Part shown: one piece after another, positions 31,438 to 43,262 of the stretch
Layout of the letters: every line of letters begins with the position of its first letter
Position numbering within the stretch: position 1 is the stretch's first letter
Source of the DNA: Tubiluchus corallicola
Lineage: Eukaryota; Priapulida; Priapulimorpha; Priapulimorphida; Tubiluchidae
Reading direction: 5' to 3'
NCBI GenBank assembly: GCA_030141605.1
Contig: JAQGDQ010000273.1
Span: 181,001-241,000 of the forward strand
DNA: 60,000 nucleotides
Notes under the pieces: model-generated
Told to the model about the DNA's origin: nothing
Databases searched by the model: none
The model's input: the letters and a program-made list of their open reading frames with translations, nothing else
Program-made: the position numbers and the translations under genes

Positions 31438-34400
31438 AAAAGTAAAATTAAATTATTATAACGTAACGTTTTTCCCAGAACTAGCAAATTCACACTTGCA
31501 AGAATATTAAGCTAATTCTTTTTGCAGACGAAATACCTACAGAGTCTAGAAATCAGTAGCACAGAAACTGCAGTCTTTCGCGAATCGAACATCGCAAATT
31601 CTAAATCAGTAAATATGGATCTTGAAGCATCTGATAACAAACGTCTAGCTCTGATTTCTAACAGCTGCAAAATCCTAGTAGCTAATAAAATATAATTTCA
31701 AAATTTTCAAAACTTTACACGTTTTAAGTAATACGAACACGTGCCGCCTGCATCTAAAGATGCAATTAAATCAGATTCTGTCTGAATTCATCGTAAATTT
31801 TGCTTAAAAAGGCTTTGAATCACAATTGCATAGACGGTGTGCCTGCTTATTTCGAATTCAAATACATGCAAACATGCACCAAAATAAACAAATATAAAAT
31901 GTAGATGCAAATATCGCAAATATTGCAAATTTTGCAAATATTAGCAAAAAATAAAGAAATTGACAATTCAAACTGTAAAGCAAATAAGCAACAGCTTATT
32001 GTATTGTTTACAGCAAATTAGCAATGGAGACACGGCTAGCTAGGAAATTAAATCTCGAAGTTAAAGAAAGAAAAACTGAAAGTCACAGTCAGACGCCAGA
32101 AATGTTTGACACTCCTTACTCTTGATTAGATCTCTAACTAAAGTGAATAGGATGACTTAATGCACTCAAATGCACCAAAATAAATGTAACTGCTGAAAGA
32201 GAATTTTATCAACATTAATAAACATTGGTAAGACAAACCGAAATTGAGTATCGATCCTAGAAATACTAGAATACCACTAACTCGGCAAACGCTTAGTTAG
32301 AAAAGTTAGTTATCCAGTTAGAGTACATTACTGACCTACTAAAACGAGTAAATTGGGAGAAAATTTAGGCCAGTATAATAAACGAAAAATGTTCAAACGC
32401 AGAGCTGTTTTCAATAAACACATTGCGGTGCATAGAGAAGTCATAAGCACCAATAATAAACCCATTTGCCTGGAATAATAAGCAACATGACGAGATTATG
32501 ATGCTAGTAAAATTGCATTCATGTGCAGAAAAAAAAGCATGTACATGAAAAACATACATGGAGAAGACTATCTCTGAATGGTAGACGCTGTAAAATTCCC
32601 GTCCTAAACATGCAGGTTGGATTTTTTTATTTCATGTGAGGCCGTTTTTTAATATCCTAAAAATTAAGTGATGTCAAACCTCATTACATTCCTTGCCGTA
32701 AAATTATCCGTTTCATGTAGTTGTAGTTGTTATTATTGTTGTTACGATCACCCGAAGCTGACGTAGCTATAACCTTGTCAGTTCTAATTATATGTGTCGT
32801 TGTTATTTGCCAGTAAGAAAACATTTTAATTGTAATCATGAACCTAACTCTTAAAATTCGTATTTAAAGCCTCTGCTTCCTAGATTTTCTCACAGACAAA
32901 GACTATAACAATAACTGAATGGTTCAATCAATTGCGACATTATTTTTACTTTAAAGCAGCACCGAGTTGATGTGGTGAAATTCGTCACCCGCGTGATTCA
33001 CGTGGCTCACATGTGTAAGGGATGCAACTGAAATACTGAAATGCGCTCAGTCAACATAGTGATAAACTAGTGACTTCGGGCATGTCATCAAATGTCATAA
33101 TGCGACATTTGATTAGAAAGACAGAAAGTGGCACAATGTAGCAGTGAGGTAGCAAGCTTATTTTGTTACGTAACCGTTGCCTTTGGACGGAAGACAACAA
33201 GCTTGCCCCTACATTACTGCAACATGCCAAATAAGAAACAAGGGAATGCAGTAACCCCATACCCGAAGAGTTCTGTAGTCATGGTGAGCTGGTAACCTTT
33301 ACCTGTATTTTGATTATATGTGACACGAAAACCTTCATGGTCCCTGAAAAACTGGAATAATTTAACGAAATGTCACAAATTATCTGAGCATTCAATCATC
33401 ACCATTTCTCTTTCTCAAATCGTTATTTGTTTAATTCATTTTTTCTTTTGCTCCTACGGTGGTGTTTTGCTGTGCATTGGGTGATTTTTCCTCACTGTTA
33501 GTTGACTGAATATCACTATAAAAAATTAATGTCAAACACTGCAGAAACGGATAAATTACCTAGGTGTCCCAAACACACTGCGAGGTCAGAACCGTCCACA
33601 CTGGCATTATTACTAAAAAAGATTCTGTTCAAGATTAACAGGTGGCGAAACAGCAGCATTCTCAACGTAATGCACTGATAAATGATAAAAGTGTAAATCT
33701 TGTGGAAGGAATTTTTAGTTTTGATAAAAAAGATTAAGAATTAAATGTTTGCAAAATTATTTTATTTCCACGGCGAATATAAGAGAATATTAAGATACAC
33801 ATAGTTACATAATTCGACCGTTACAAGGTCGACGGAGACAGATCTCTGATACTATGAGGTTCCCACAGGAACTAGTTAATTCGGCGTCGTGAAATCAAAG
33901 GCTACTTTTCTTTCAGCATTTCAGTTGTTCTAGCCGAAATGTCATTCCTGCTACTTTAGTTGTGCAGATGCATCAGGTAATGTGAACAGAACTTTACCAA
34001 GCAAAAAGCTCGCTATGGAAGAAAACGGAAGTTGCTTTATTGTTAGGTAATTAAGAGCATGAAATTCATACATGCGGGAAAATACCGACTGTACACAACA
34101 TTTGCAGTGTACTTTCACTGGTTATTTACACCGTGTACTTAGTTTGTTGTTTGACAGCTACAGTATAACAAAAACAGTAAAGCAATAAATGATAGCGAAA
34201 GCAAATTTTCAGTGCCTACTGCCAGGCATACACACAGACGTTCAAAAATGAAAGAGGTCATCACGCCAAACTTATTAAAAGTGCCAATAAAGTGCTAATT
34301 AAGCAAAAGAACATGAAAAATGTGAACTCTTCTGAGAAGTGTGAGCGGCATCTTTTACATGAGTCAATATTTACAATGATAACGGGAGAGATAAATGTTT

Positions 34401-34769
34401 CAGCATCACTTAAAAGATTATGCGCTGAGTTAGAAAGATAAGCTAACCAGTTTATATTTTTACAAGTGACACACCCCACCAGTCCCTGTATAGTATTATA
34501 CGTGTCTTCAACGAACCCTGAATGAATATTTTGAAATGCACGTGAAAAAGAATTAAATATTTTTTATAGATTTTACAACGATAAAACAATCACAAATTAA
34601 GCACACAATCCAAAGCAAAGCTTGGATTATTTTGAGCTTTTTATTTTCTTTCTTATGCTTTTTTGTCTGTGCAGTGTATTCTGCACTTAATTAGAGATTG
34701 TGTGACAGCATGTAAAAAACAGTATTTGCTTTGTGATTTTACGCTCAGACAGCGCAACCATCTTGAAAA

Positions 34770-34862
34770 AAATCATGCTAAAGACACAACAAAAGTTAAA
34801 ATAACTTAATTTGACTAATTGTTATTTTAACTTTGTTGATGTCTTTGGTAAAATGCTTGAAT
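34770..34862. repeat. Imperfect hairpin, arms of about 26-40 bp
   Basis: AAAGACACAACAAAAGTTAA at 34787 is complementary to TTAACTTTGTTGATGTCTTT ending near 34850, with a 14-nt loop. Weaker pairing continues outward (atcatgct versus aaaatgcttg). No coding content. It could be a small fold-back element. Confidence 0.55.
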
Positions 34863-37469
34863 GCTCTTGTTGTTGTTCCTTTTTCACCTCAAGACAGATG
34901 ATAGATCACAGTGGTGGGCTGAAACATCCCGTCCGCTCATTTCTTCACTGAGCAATGGATTTTTTTTTTATTAATCATCTAAATTCTTGTCACCGAAAAT
35001 TGTTTTTATGTTAGGAGTTACACATAGATGGCAAGGCCTGAGGACCAGATGTAGTGTGCAATTTCTGCAATTTACTTTGATTATTTAACAGCAGATTTGG
35101 CAATAATTGCGCGTCTGTTTGTTTGTTCAAGCTGCACGCGATTGACTCTAAATCTGTCCACAGCTAGACAGACATAGCAAACAAGAGTTTCCAAAGAGCT
35201 ACAAGAGCACTTCTAAATTGCCCTACAGTAAACAATTGCAGAGAACACGTTTATACCATATAAATGCAGGTTCCACGAAATGAATGGTGTGAGTTGGTTA
35301 CCCGAAAATTTGCGTTTCGTCATGTCTTGGTAATAGCATTTTTCGATTTTGAAGAAATTTAGTGAACTAAGAGCTTTGTTTCCGAGAAGGCCAGGAAAAT
35401 TTACATATTTACGTCGTGTTTTCTTTCAAATAATCTCAAGGGTGGCCAAGGATGCCAGCAAGTCAATGCCTTATCTATACCAATCAACCATAATTGTGCA
35501 AAATCGAAAATGTGGTAAATGCTATTCAGTGAAATCACTTGCATAGACCATGCGCCGTGATCAGGTGGACAGATAGGCAGGCAAATAATAATTTTTAATA
35601 GCTTAATTAGGAAATTTCGTTGTGTTGTAACTTGTAACCATCTAATATCTTATACTTGATTTAGAGGTGAACAACCTTCTTAAACATCAACTCGAACAAA
35701 TTGACACTTCTGCTGGTCCAAACTCTAAAACGTAATTTTTGACAATGATACAACATTACAATATTAGCATCTTACGAGACTATAACATATCCACAATTTA
35801 AAAATTTATTTCTAACAGCATATTTTTTTGTGATTTTAATATTTTATTTTTTATAAATTTGACCACTGTGCTCCATAATGGGATAATACTAAATCATAAC
35901 AGCTGATATATTTGCTTACTTATTACACAGCTTAGATCACTTTTTATCAGTTACAATAGCAAAAATGGCATTATTATTAAAAAATAAGCCAAATTTTGGA
36001 TAAACTTTATGTAATGATCCTCGTCCACTATGAGTTCATGGTTACATGAATGAAATTGGGCACAAGTCAACCTCATGTATGGACTACTGGTAAACACTTC
36101 GGAATATTTTTGTTACACTTTTTATAAAGATTACTCAAATTGTTATAGGAAACTAAAAATCCGAAATAAGACCCAAAGTTCTCGAGGCTTACTTGCAATC
36201 TCTAGGCTTTTTGATGCTCCCTGCTGCATCTTCATGCCGTTTTTGTTATGTTGCAGCTGCTGCTACTTAACGTGTTATTAATATTTTTTCACAGGCATTA
36301 ATCGCACTTGATATTAATTAACAAGAGCATATGCTAAGTGACTGTTGTACTTGCTTGCAATCAGTGCCTTAGTTCTAATTTAGTTCATGGTGTGGTCATG
36401 CACGCACAAGCACCGCAAGCAAAGGGACAGACTGATGAGAAATTTGAGAAGACTAGACAAGCGCATGTACTGCAATGAAAACGATGATATGGGCTTCATA
36501 TAGATAAAAATATACATTCAATGTTGTAATATCGTAAAGGTACACGGGCTGTAAAAGGCAATGCAGGCCAGACTGCGACCACTTTTTCTCATGTTCCACG
36601 GTCTGTGTTATATGTTTCAAATGTTCTTTATCATAAAATAGTTTGAATGACACCTCACGCGGTAAGCTTAATGGTGATGTCTGCTTGTTATACACTTGTT
36701 GTTGATGTTGCTTAAAGGAAGACCGGACGATTGTTTAGACTCAATCTTATTTTAATTTATTGTCCAAAATATACATTTTCGTGCCTATAAAAGTTAACAA
36801 TTGTTCCTTATATTTGAATAATCAGCTTAGAAAGTTAATTAAGGGCAACCGAACACAGCTATTGTTTACGTCAGAAACTAACCACAGTTTGTGCAATGGC
36901 AGGCGTCTTCCCTTGCGCATCAAGCACATTTGCATAAATGTTACAGTACTGTTTAAACGCATGATGACACGAAAAATGGGCTTTACATCATATGACGTCA
37001 GAAACTAACACTGCAGTTCATGATCATGCTTATCGCGGTACCGATTCTATTTGTCGGCCACGCGCACGTGACAAAACTGACCGCGCGTAGCTTTGAAAGT
37101 TTAACGAAATTTGAGTATCCGAGGTAATTATTATCTAAACTAAGCTTTGATTTAAAAAAAGCTATTGTAGTTTTCAATATTTTAGAGCCTTCTTTATTCT
37201 GAACTAATGTTTACACAATCATCCGGTTTTCCATTAAATACTGTTGACTGCAACCTAAATTAATGCAATGTTATTGTGTTTTGTGTTGCTTGTCGGTTTT
37301 ACTTGCATATAAAAATCTCCAACAACATTGATTCTTTATGTGTTTGCACTACGTTACACATCTATTGTAGTACAGACTGCAAACAGAATACACACTGCAC
37401 AGTCAGTAGTTCAGAGTCAGAAACAGTATAGACAATTTTGAGCTATGACTCGACATTAAACTTATGGGT

Positions 37470-37482
37470 GGGGGGGGGGGGG
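37470..37482 (+). repeat. G13 homopolymer preceded by GGGT
   Basis: An uninterrupted run of 13 G after GGGT in AT-rich DNA. It could form a G-quadruplex, but may also vary or be miscalled in length. Confidence 0.9.
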
Positions 37483-37822
37483 AGCTAAGAACCTTTCAGG
37501 AAATCTCAATGTTTTAAGATAGATACTGTGATTACTGTCATCAGATACCGTTAGTTTTTCACTAACATAGCTCTTGCACTATAATCAAATGACCTGTTTA
37601 AGAGCCTACCCAGTGGCGGATTACACGAAATAGTTAATTTTCACATTTTATGTCAACAAGTGGCTATACTATAAAAAGAGGTGCAATATCTTCGAAACAA
37701 ATGCACTTTAACATTTTGAAAATCTCAAAATAAGCTTATTAGCTCAACACAAAAGCAATTATCGTTGTTTTAATGTATCAACGCCTAATTGTCTTCAGTA
37801 ACTATATGCCCAAAGACTTTTT

Positions 37823-38360
37823 TCATTTATAGTTAGCGAGGGCTAGCCCATTTAAAGAATACAATACTAAAACAGTGCTGTTCATGATTATGGATCTCAC
37901 AGAAATCAATTTTGTCTTATCTTTGTTAGTTACAATATACGTGTCAGAAACATAATTAACAAAAATGTCAAGTAGAGATTGGAAAACAGGTATCGATGGA
38001 GACATAAGACAGACATCATCGGCATACATAAGATGATGGATATAAAAATATTCAACAGCACATCTTAATTAAGAATTTTTTATATTAACACAAAGTTCTT
38101 TAAAATGTTGATTAAACAGTGCTGGAGACAACGAGCAGCCTTGTGTCATATCATTAAACAATTTTACCAATTTTCCATACGATACCATTGCTCATCTTTA
38201 AACAGTTAAGAGCGATGCTTTCTTTTACCTTACTCAAATTAATAGTTCAGAGTAGAAAAGTATAATAGAGTGTAATAATTTTTTGGAAAAATAGTATCAC
38301 AAAGTTCCAAAAAAGTTCACGATAACACACACGGTCAAATACTTTGACAGATCAGTAAAA
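37823..38360 (-). pseudogene. Non-LTR retrotransposon (LINE) reverse-transcriptase relic
   Basis: The minus strand shows reverse-transcriptase motifs in the right order: DLSK, then (after a frame break) FDRVC near 38328-38350, then GCSLSPALFNQHFKELC, a stop, and HLMYADDVCLMSPS with the catalytic YADD near 38017-38028. After YADD a helix region FQSLLDIFVNY and a TNKDKTKLISV stretch fit the palm/thumb edge. Frames are broken by stops and at least one frameshift, and the endonuclease and 5' end are not seen. It is a dead LINE copy, and its clade cannot be assigned. Confidence 0.75.
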
Positions 38361-39770
38361 AGAATTTGTATATTGTACACAGCTATCAACATCAATAACT
38401 TGCCTAAGTATTGTCACACGTATTCCTTCAAGATAGCATGTAATGTTTATGAATGTCAAACTGGTGCTCAACAACAACAAGTGCTGAAGCTGACAGTCAT
38501 GAAGAGGCTGAGTGATGGAACGAAAATCAGCGATTAAACGAAAGGCCAATAAATAATTGATAAGAATAGGCGATAGCTGTTGAAAGCATCAACCATAAAC
38601 AACAAGCCATTCTGGCAGCGCTGTATAAATAATGTGTCTTAATCAACAGTTGCAGCTATTACTAATCGTGCAATTGTGGAAGCGACAGCAACTATTTAAT
38701 CTACATAACTAATGAAAACATTCAAGAACTGATGAGATGACTTGTTGGGTCACAGAGTGTCACAAAGGCGAAATGCACAATTTAAATCAAGGGCTGTACT
38801 GAATTTATGGATTGTGTAACTGCAAATATACCAAAAGCAAATATGAAGCCACGAAATCAGCAATAACTCTCCTCTACTTTGCCACTCTTCACGTGACATG
38901 TACAGAACTGCCCTCTGACTCTCAGAAGGCATCACTGACAGAAAAAAAGAGGAAGCTATTACTGCAACCAACCGCATTCATACACAGTTAAATCTCAATC
39001 AGACAATTCTCCATAGCATGAAAGACAATGAAGTCGGCAACAATGAAGGCATTTCTATTGTAATCGACTGGTTTAAGAGATAGGACTTTGACGGATGAGC
39101 AACAAAGGTAAATCTACTCCATTTTAGGAGATCTAACAGGTAGGTACAGTATAAGCCCCCACAGACAATATTCATCTTCACTTTCATAATGACCACCCAG
39201 AGCCACAGAGCACAAAAGCGAGACTATAGCTGTAGTTGGAACACCTAAAAACAAGTTCTTTTTGAAAGGTGTCGGCGGCGCTATGGCCAGCCTTTGGATT
39301 TATAAAAAGAAATTTATGGTCAAGCTTGAAAAGCGGCCAATGTCCAGACGATTGTAAACAAATTTCACCAGTAAGCACGCTGCGCTAAACAGCCGCAGAA
39401 ACTGCAACACTGTGAAATTGTAAACTAATTTTGTGTTGTTAACAGCGCCTGTTGTTAATAATGGCCACACCGCCACAATAGTATTTAGCGTCTTTTCTTA
39501 TAGAGGCTTTGTGGTTTGTTCAGGGGGAGAGGGTGGCATTTCCATTATTAACACAGAGCTAAAATACAGTATACACATCAAATACCTAATAATTATATAT
39601 TATAACAAATCATAATAACTATCATAAACTATAGGTCTAACATGCACAATTGTCACTGAAGTACTTATAGCAAGAAAATTTACTGTCTACGATGCAGATT
39701 TCATCCTTCTGTTGCTAATAATTTATCTATTTAAAAAATAAGGAATGTAGGGAATGTAGCGCGAATCAAG

Positions 39771-40096
39771 AACGTCAAAATCAGCGATAATACGAAGATC
39801 ACCTTCATTCTACAAATTCCTAGAGCTTTCATGAAAAGTTTTAAGTACTTATGCACTCATCGTCAGTCAACTAAAATAAATAAAAAAACAGATAGATTCT
39901 ACATTCTCGCTTTACTAGTGATTGTTTCTGTGTATTGTTCGGCTTCTATCTGTCTTAGATAGCATATGTAGATTCTATCTTTTTTATTTGTTTTAGTTGA
40001 CTAACGATGAGTGCAGGAGTACTGAAAACGTTTCATGAAAGCTCTGGAAATTTGTAGAATGAAGATTATCTTCATATTATCGCCGATTTTGACGTT
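39771..40096. mobile_element. Fold-back element: 130-bp inverted arms around a 65-bp spacer
   Basis: The left arm (39771-39902) and right arm (39968-40096) are inverted copies, clearly homologous along the whole length. Examples: AACGTCAAAATC(A/G)GCGATAAT, CTTCATTCTACAAATT, GCTTTCATGAAA, GCACTCATCGT. The transcript of either strand would fold into a long hairpin. Each arm contains a CTGACGATGAGTGC...AAAAC-like block (see findings). No ORF. Confidence 0.75.
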
Positions 40097-40099
40097 TTT

Positions 40100-42600
40100 G
40101 ACGTAACGCATTCTCATAAAAAACTTTTTACACACAATTTCATGGTTTTAGCTTAATAAAAATGCGACATTTTCATACATTTACATCGATTCTTCATTGT
40201 CAGGATAAGCGTTAACCAATGTATATTTTCAGCAGATTTTCAGTACATGAGCTATGACATAAAAGCTAAACTGTGGCCGGGATCCTTTATTGCGACCTTT
40301 TTCACAGACACTCAACACAAAACACGTGGTTATACGTACAAAAGAGATTATTGCCTCATGGGAGGCATGTCAAGAACCATTGAGCTGAAAGTAAAAAGCG
40401 AGCAGGTTATACTGTCAAAGTTGAATGAATTACAAATTATCCTTTCAAAAAGGCAACAGTTCAGTAAACAGCAATTTTCCTCTCAAGCGCAGAGGTAAAC
40501 CTGGGTTACTCGTTCTTTTGAGACCCGGGAATGGAATCTCTGAAGTTAAATTTTAAATAGAGTGCTCACTGTGGCATTAATGGCATAAAAGTAGTTAAAC
40601 TTCTTAAAAATAGTTATTTAGCCTAATGTATGACGGCTAGCAACCTTGCCTGCTCGACAACTTGTATAACTTGTTTGCTTTTATGTTTCAGTTCTATGCT
40701 TGCTTGTCGTTTGTTTGTGTTTATTTGTTTGCTTGCAAGTTTGCAGCATTCAACACGCTGAAGCAACAGCTCTCTAGGCCTACATGGCGTTCGTCAGAAA
40801 TTTTTTAATAGTTGCACTTGGCAGGACTTTCAGAATACTTACATGCCAAACTGGGAAGCTGACAAGTGCTGAACGGTTTTAGACTAAAAGAAAACAAAAA
40901 AGCAAAACATTTTGCTAATCTATGCTATGCTATACTAGTGCTAATCATTAAGACATCGCGCTTCTGAAATGTCATAAACTAGCTTTCATACGTTCGTGGA
41001 TCAACGTTTACGTTAATTTTTACTTGGGCATAACTTTCAAAACTTGGGCGAACGTTATGCGCTAGCTATCAGATAACGTTAAAAGAATTTTTTGCTCAAG
41101 TGCACTCAAACTGGGTGTGATGTGACCCTCTTTTTGACGTTTCATGCGCTCAAATAAATGCTACCAAATTAATTACGCATTTTGTTTCATATTATTTGCA
41201 CAAGAAATCAAATTGTAGAAAAGTACTCTTTGAAAATAGTGTAAGATTGGTTTAGCTTTCTTAGGTTTTTAATTATTATAGACCAAAATATTAGGCGGCT
41301 CCTTACCATGAAATAGTTGGTACCAGGCAGAAAATCCGCCTAGTAACTATTAGTTCTGTAGTAAACAACTCTATCAGCGTTTTCGTTGTGAAGCTGAAGC
41401 AAGAAAATTACAATTGGCGTAGCGAATAGATGTCCACCTTTTTCACGCTTGCTTAGACTTTTGCTCAAGAAACCCATGAAAGAAGTCTCGTGCGCGACAC
41501 TTAGCTTGAAATGAAACACACGGATTTGGCATCAACTACGCGAAGCAGAAATCTGGCAAATATCTATTTCAGACGGCAGTCACTCTACCAAGGTGAATAA
41601 TTACTCAAGTAAAATTATTCCACCCTCTGTGATAAACGTGGAAGGTTTGAGGGCTCAATATCTACACCGGATATTATTTATGAATCATGAAAAATGCAGT
41701 AATTTCATTAAGAAGCATCCTAAATATTAATATTATCGAAAAAAGGCACTAAAATTGCTTTAAATTAAACAAAAATTCGCATCCTAAGTGACTCATAAGT
41801 CCCAGCCTTGGATTATTTTGTTCTCAACGTAAAATAGCCAGATGGATGCCCGACAAGGCTGTGGAATGAATTAGATGACGAATTAAAGATCATTTCATTA
41901 ATATGAAAATTTAAAAACAAATACAAAGCTAACATTTTCAATGAGTATAGCAATTCTCCCTGAAACCATAACTGCTGCTCCATAACCTACTACCACCTTG
42001 ACTACAATCAATAAATAATTTAGGTTAAATTCATTAGTTAAGAATTTATCCCAATATACACCACCCTCCCCTTCTCGCTCCCCTAATTCTTTTCTCAAAC
42101 TTTATTTCTAAATTTGCTTCTTCCCTCCCTTCACATTTTTAAAAGCTTTTCAAGCTCTCAGCTTCGGCTTTCTGCAATACATTAGCTAGTACCTCAACAA
42201 GTAGCGTGTTACTTGAAATCATGTTAATTATATGATTATTCTGTGTTATAAACTTATAATTTTATTTTTCTAATATGTTTTGTACTGTTATGCTGGATGT
42301 GAAATATAAATTACAAATTATTACATCAAAACTACTAAAATACATTACTGAAAAAACAGGATTTTTTTCAACTCTACAGCTTCGCATCTTTGACGATCTA
42401 AAACGATAAAAGTCCGGTTTATCACCTCACCATCTGATTTCGTATAAGCTCAACTGATACAGAATTCAGAAATCCACATAACCGGTTCTGAATAAGCAAA
42501 TTCTGAACAAACCCATAATGGGACTAACAGTGTACTGAAACAACCCTAAAACCCACACACCTTGTCCATTTCAACTGACCATTGTTATGCCGCGTTTAAG
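40100..42600. other. Gene-poor DNA
   Basis: I see nothing beyond short, unsupported open frames. Confidence 0.5.
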
Positions 42601-43262
42601 CTGATAATTTACAGCCATTGGTCAAACATATGTTCGCCGGCTATTATTGTATGTACAGAACTCCCAAAACCAAAGAATGCGTCTTTACCAAAGTTCCGGT
42701 TACAGCTGTGCCGTCCCGTCCGGATCCAGCCTTAATTAACATTTAATTTTAACTCTTTAGCCGGCGGCTTGGCCGGCCGAGACAAGCAAGACATTGTCCG
42801 CCACCGGAAGGGCTTACATCGCCTCCTGCCACGGGCAACACCGACTGGAAAAAGAAATCGATTTTCCTCGGGCTAAAAAAACAGACGAATTTTTATCATA
42901 TCGCGTGTAAACCAACATGGTGATATAAAACTCCAGAAACATCGCACGGCAAGGTGTTGTGTTTCAAAACAGAACCCGGCGGACGGTCGGACGGAATAGC
43001 CAGCAAAAGTACGGCCGAAGATTATAGCCTGCCTGAAGACGAAACGATTCTGTCAATGAAAACAGCGTGTTTTACATGTGTGCGTGTAAAAATATTGACA
43101 AAACTGAGGCCTCCTGGCGGCAAAAAATGCGCCTATATGAACTCTCCTGAAGATATCAAAATAAGAAATGCAAGATATTCAAACAATGCGCTGCTTACAA
43201 CGTCATCATGGTGCTTGAACTTTGGTTGTCAAAATGGCCTATATGATGGGAAGTTTATTTGA
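42600..43262. promoter_or_regulatory. Local CpG-rich segment with a TATA-like site; function unknown
   Basis: It stands out from the AT-rich surroundings through many CpGs (GCCGGCGG, GGCCGGCCGAG, CGGACGGTCGGACGG). A TATA-like GATATAAAAC lies near 42923. A 102-codon open frame runs from 42954 to 43262 on the plus strand, starting at TTG; its first ATG is at 43057 (MKTACFTCVRVKILTKL). No recognised domain. It could be a promoter or first exon, or just old GC-rich repeat. Confidence 0.25.

Larger units (their letters stand above)
30133..37820. other. Gene-poor AT-rich DNA with minor repeats
   Basis: Contains the 31-kb SINE-like fragment, the 31355 tandem repeat, the 34770 hairpin and the G13 tract. 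A short gcaaatatt repeat lies near 31909-31945. No coding region supported. Confidence 0.5.

Noticed and set aside
33051-33260. Minus-strand ATG ORF with a mildly hydrophobic start (MGLLHSLVSYLACC) as signal exon
   Set aside because: The only phase-0 donor-like site (AAT|GTAGGG) is weak, and the candidate at 23518 has a better signal core.
36993-37070. CRE (TGACGTCA) and E-box (CACGTG) near each other; another CRE at 26694
   Set aside because: Eight- and six-base palindromes occur by chance at about this rate in 60 kb, and no promoter context is visible.
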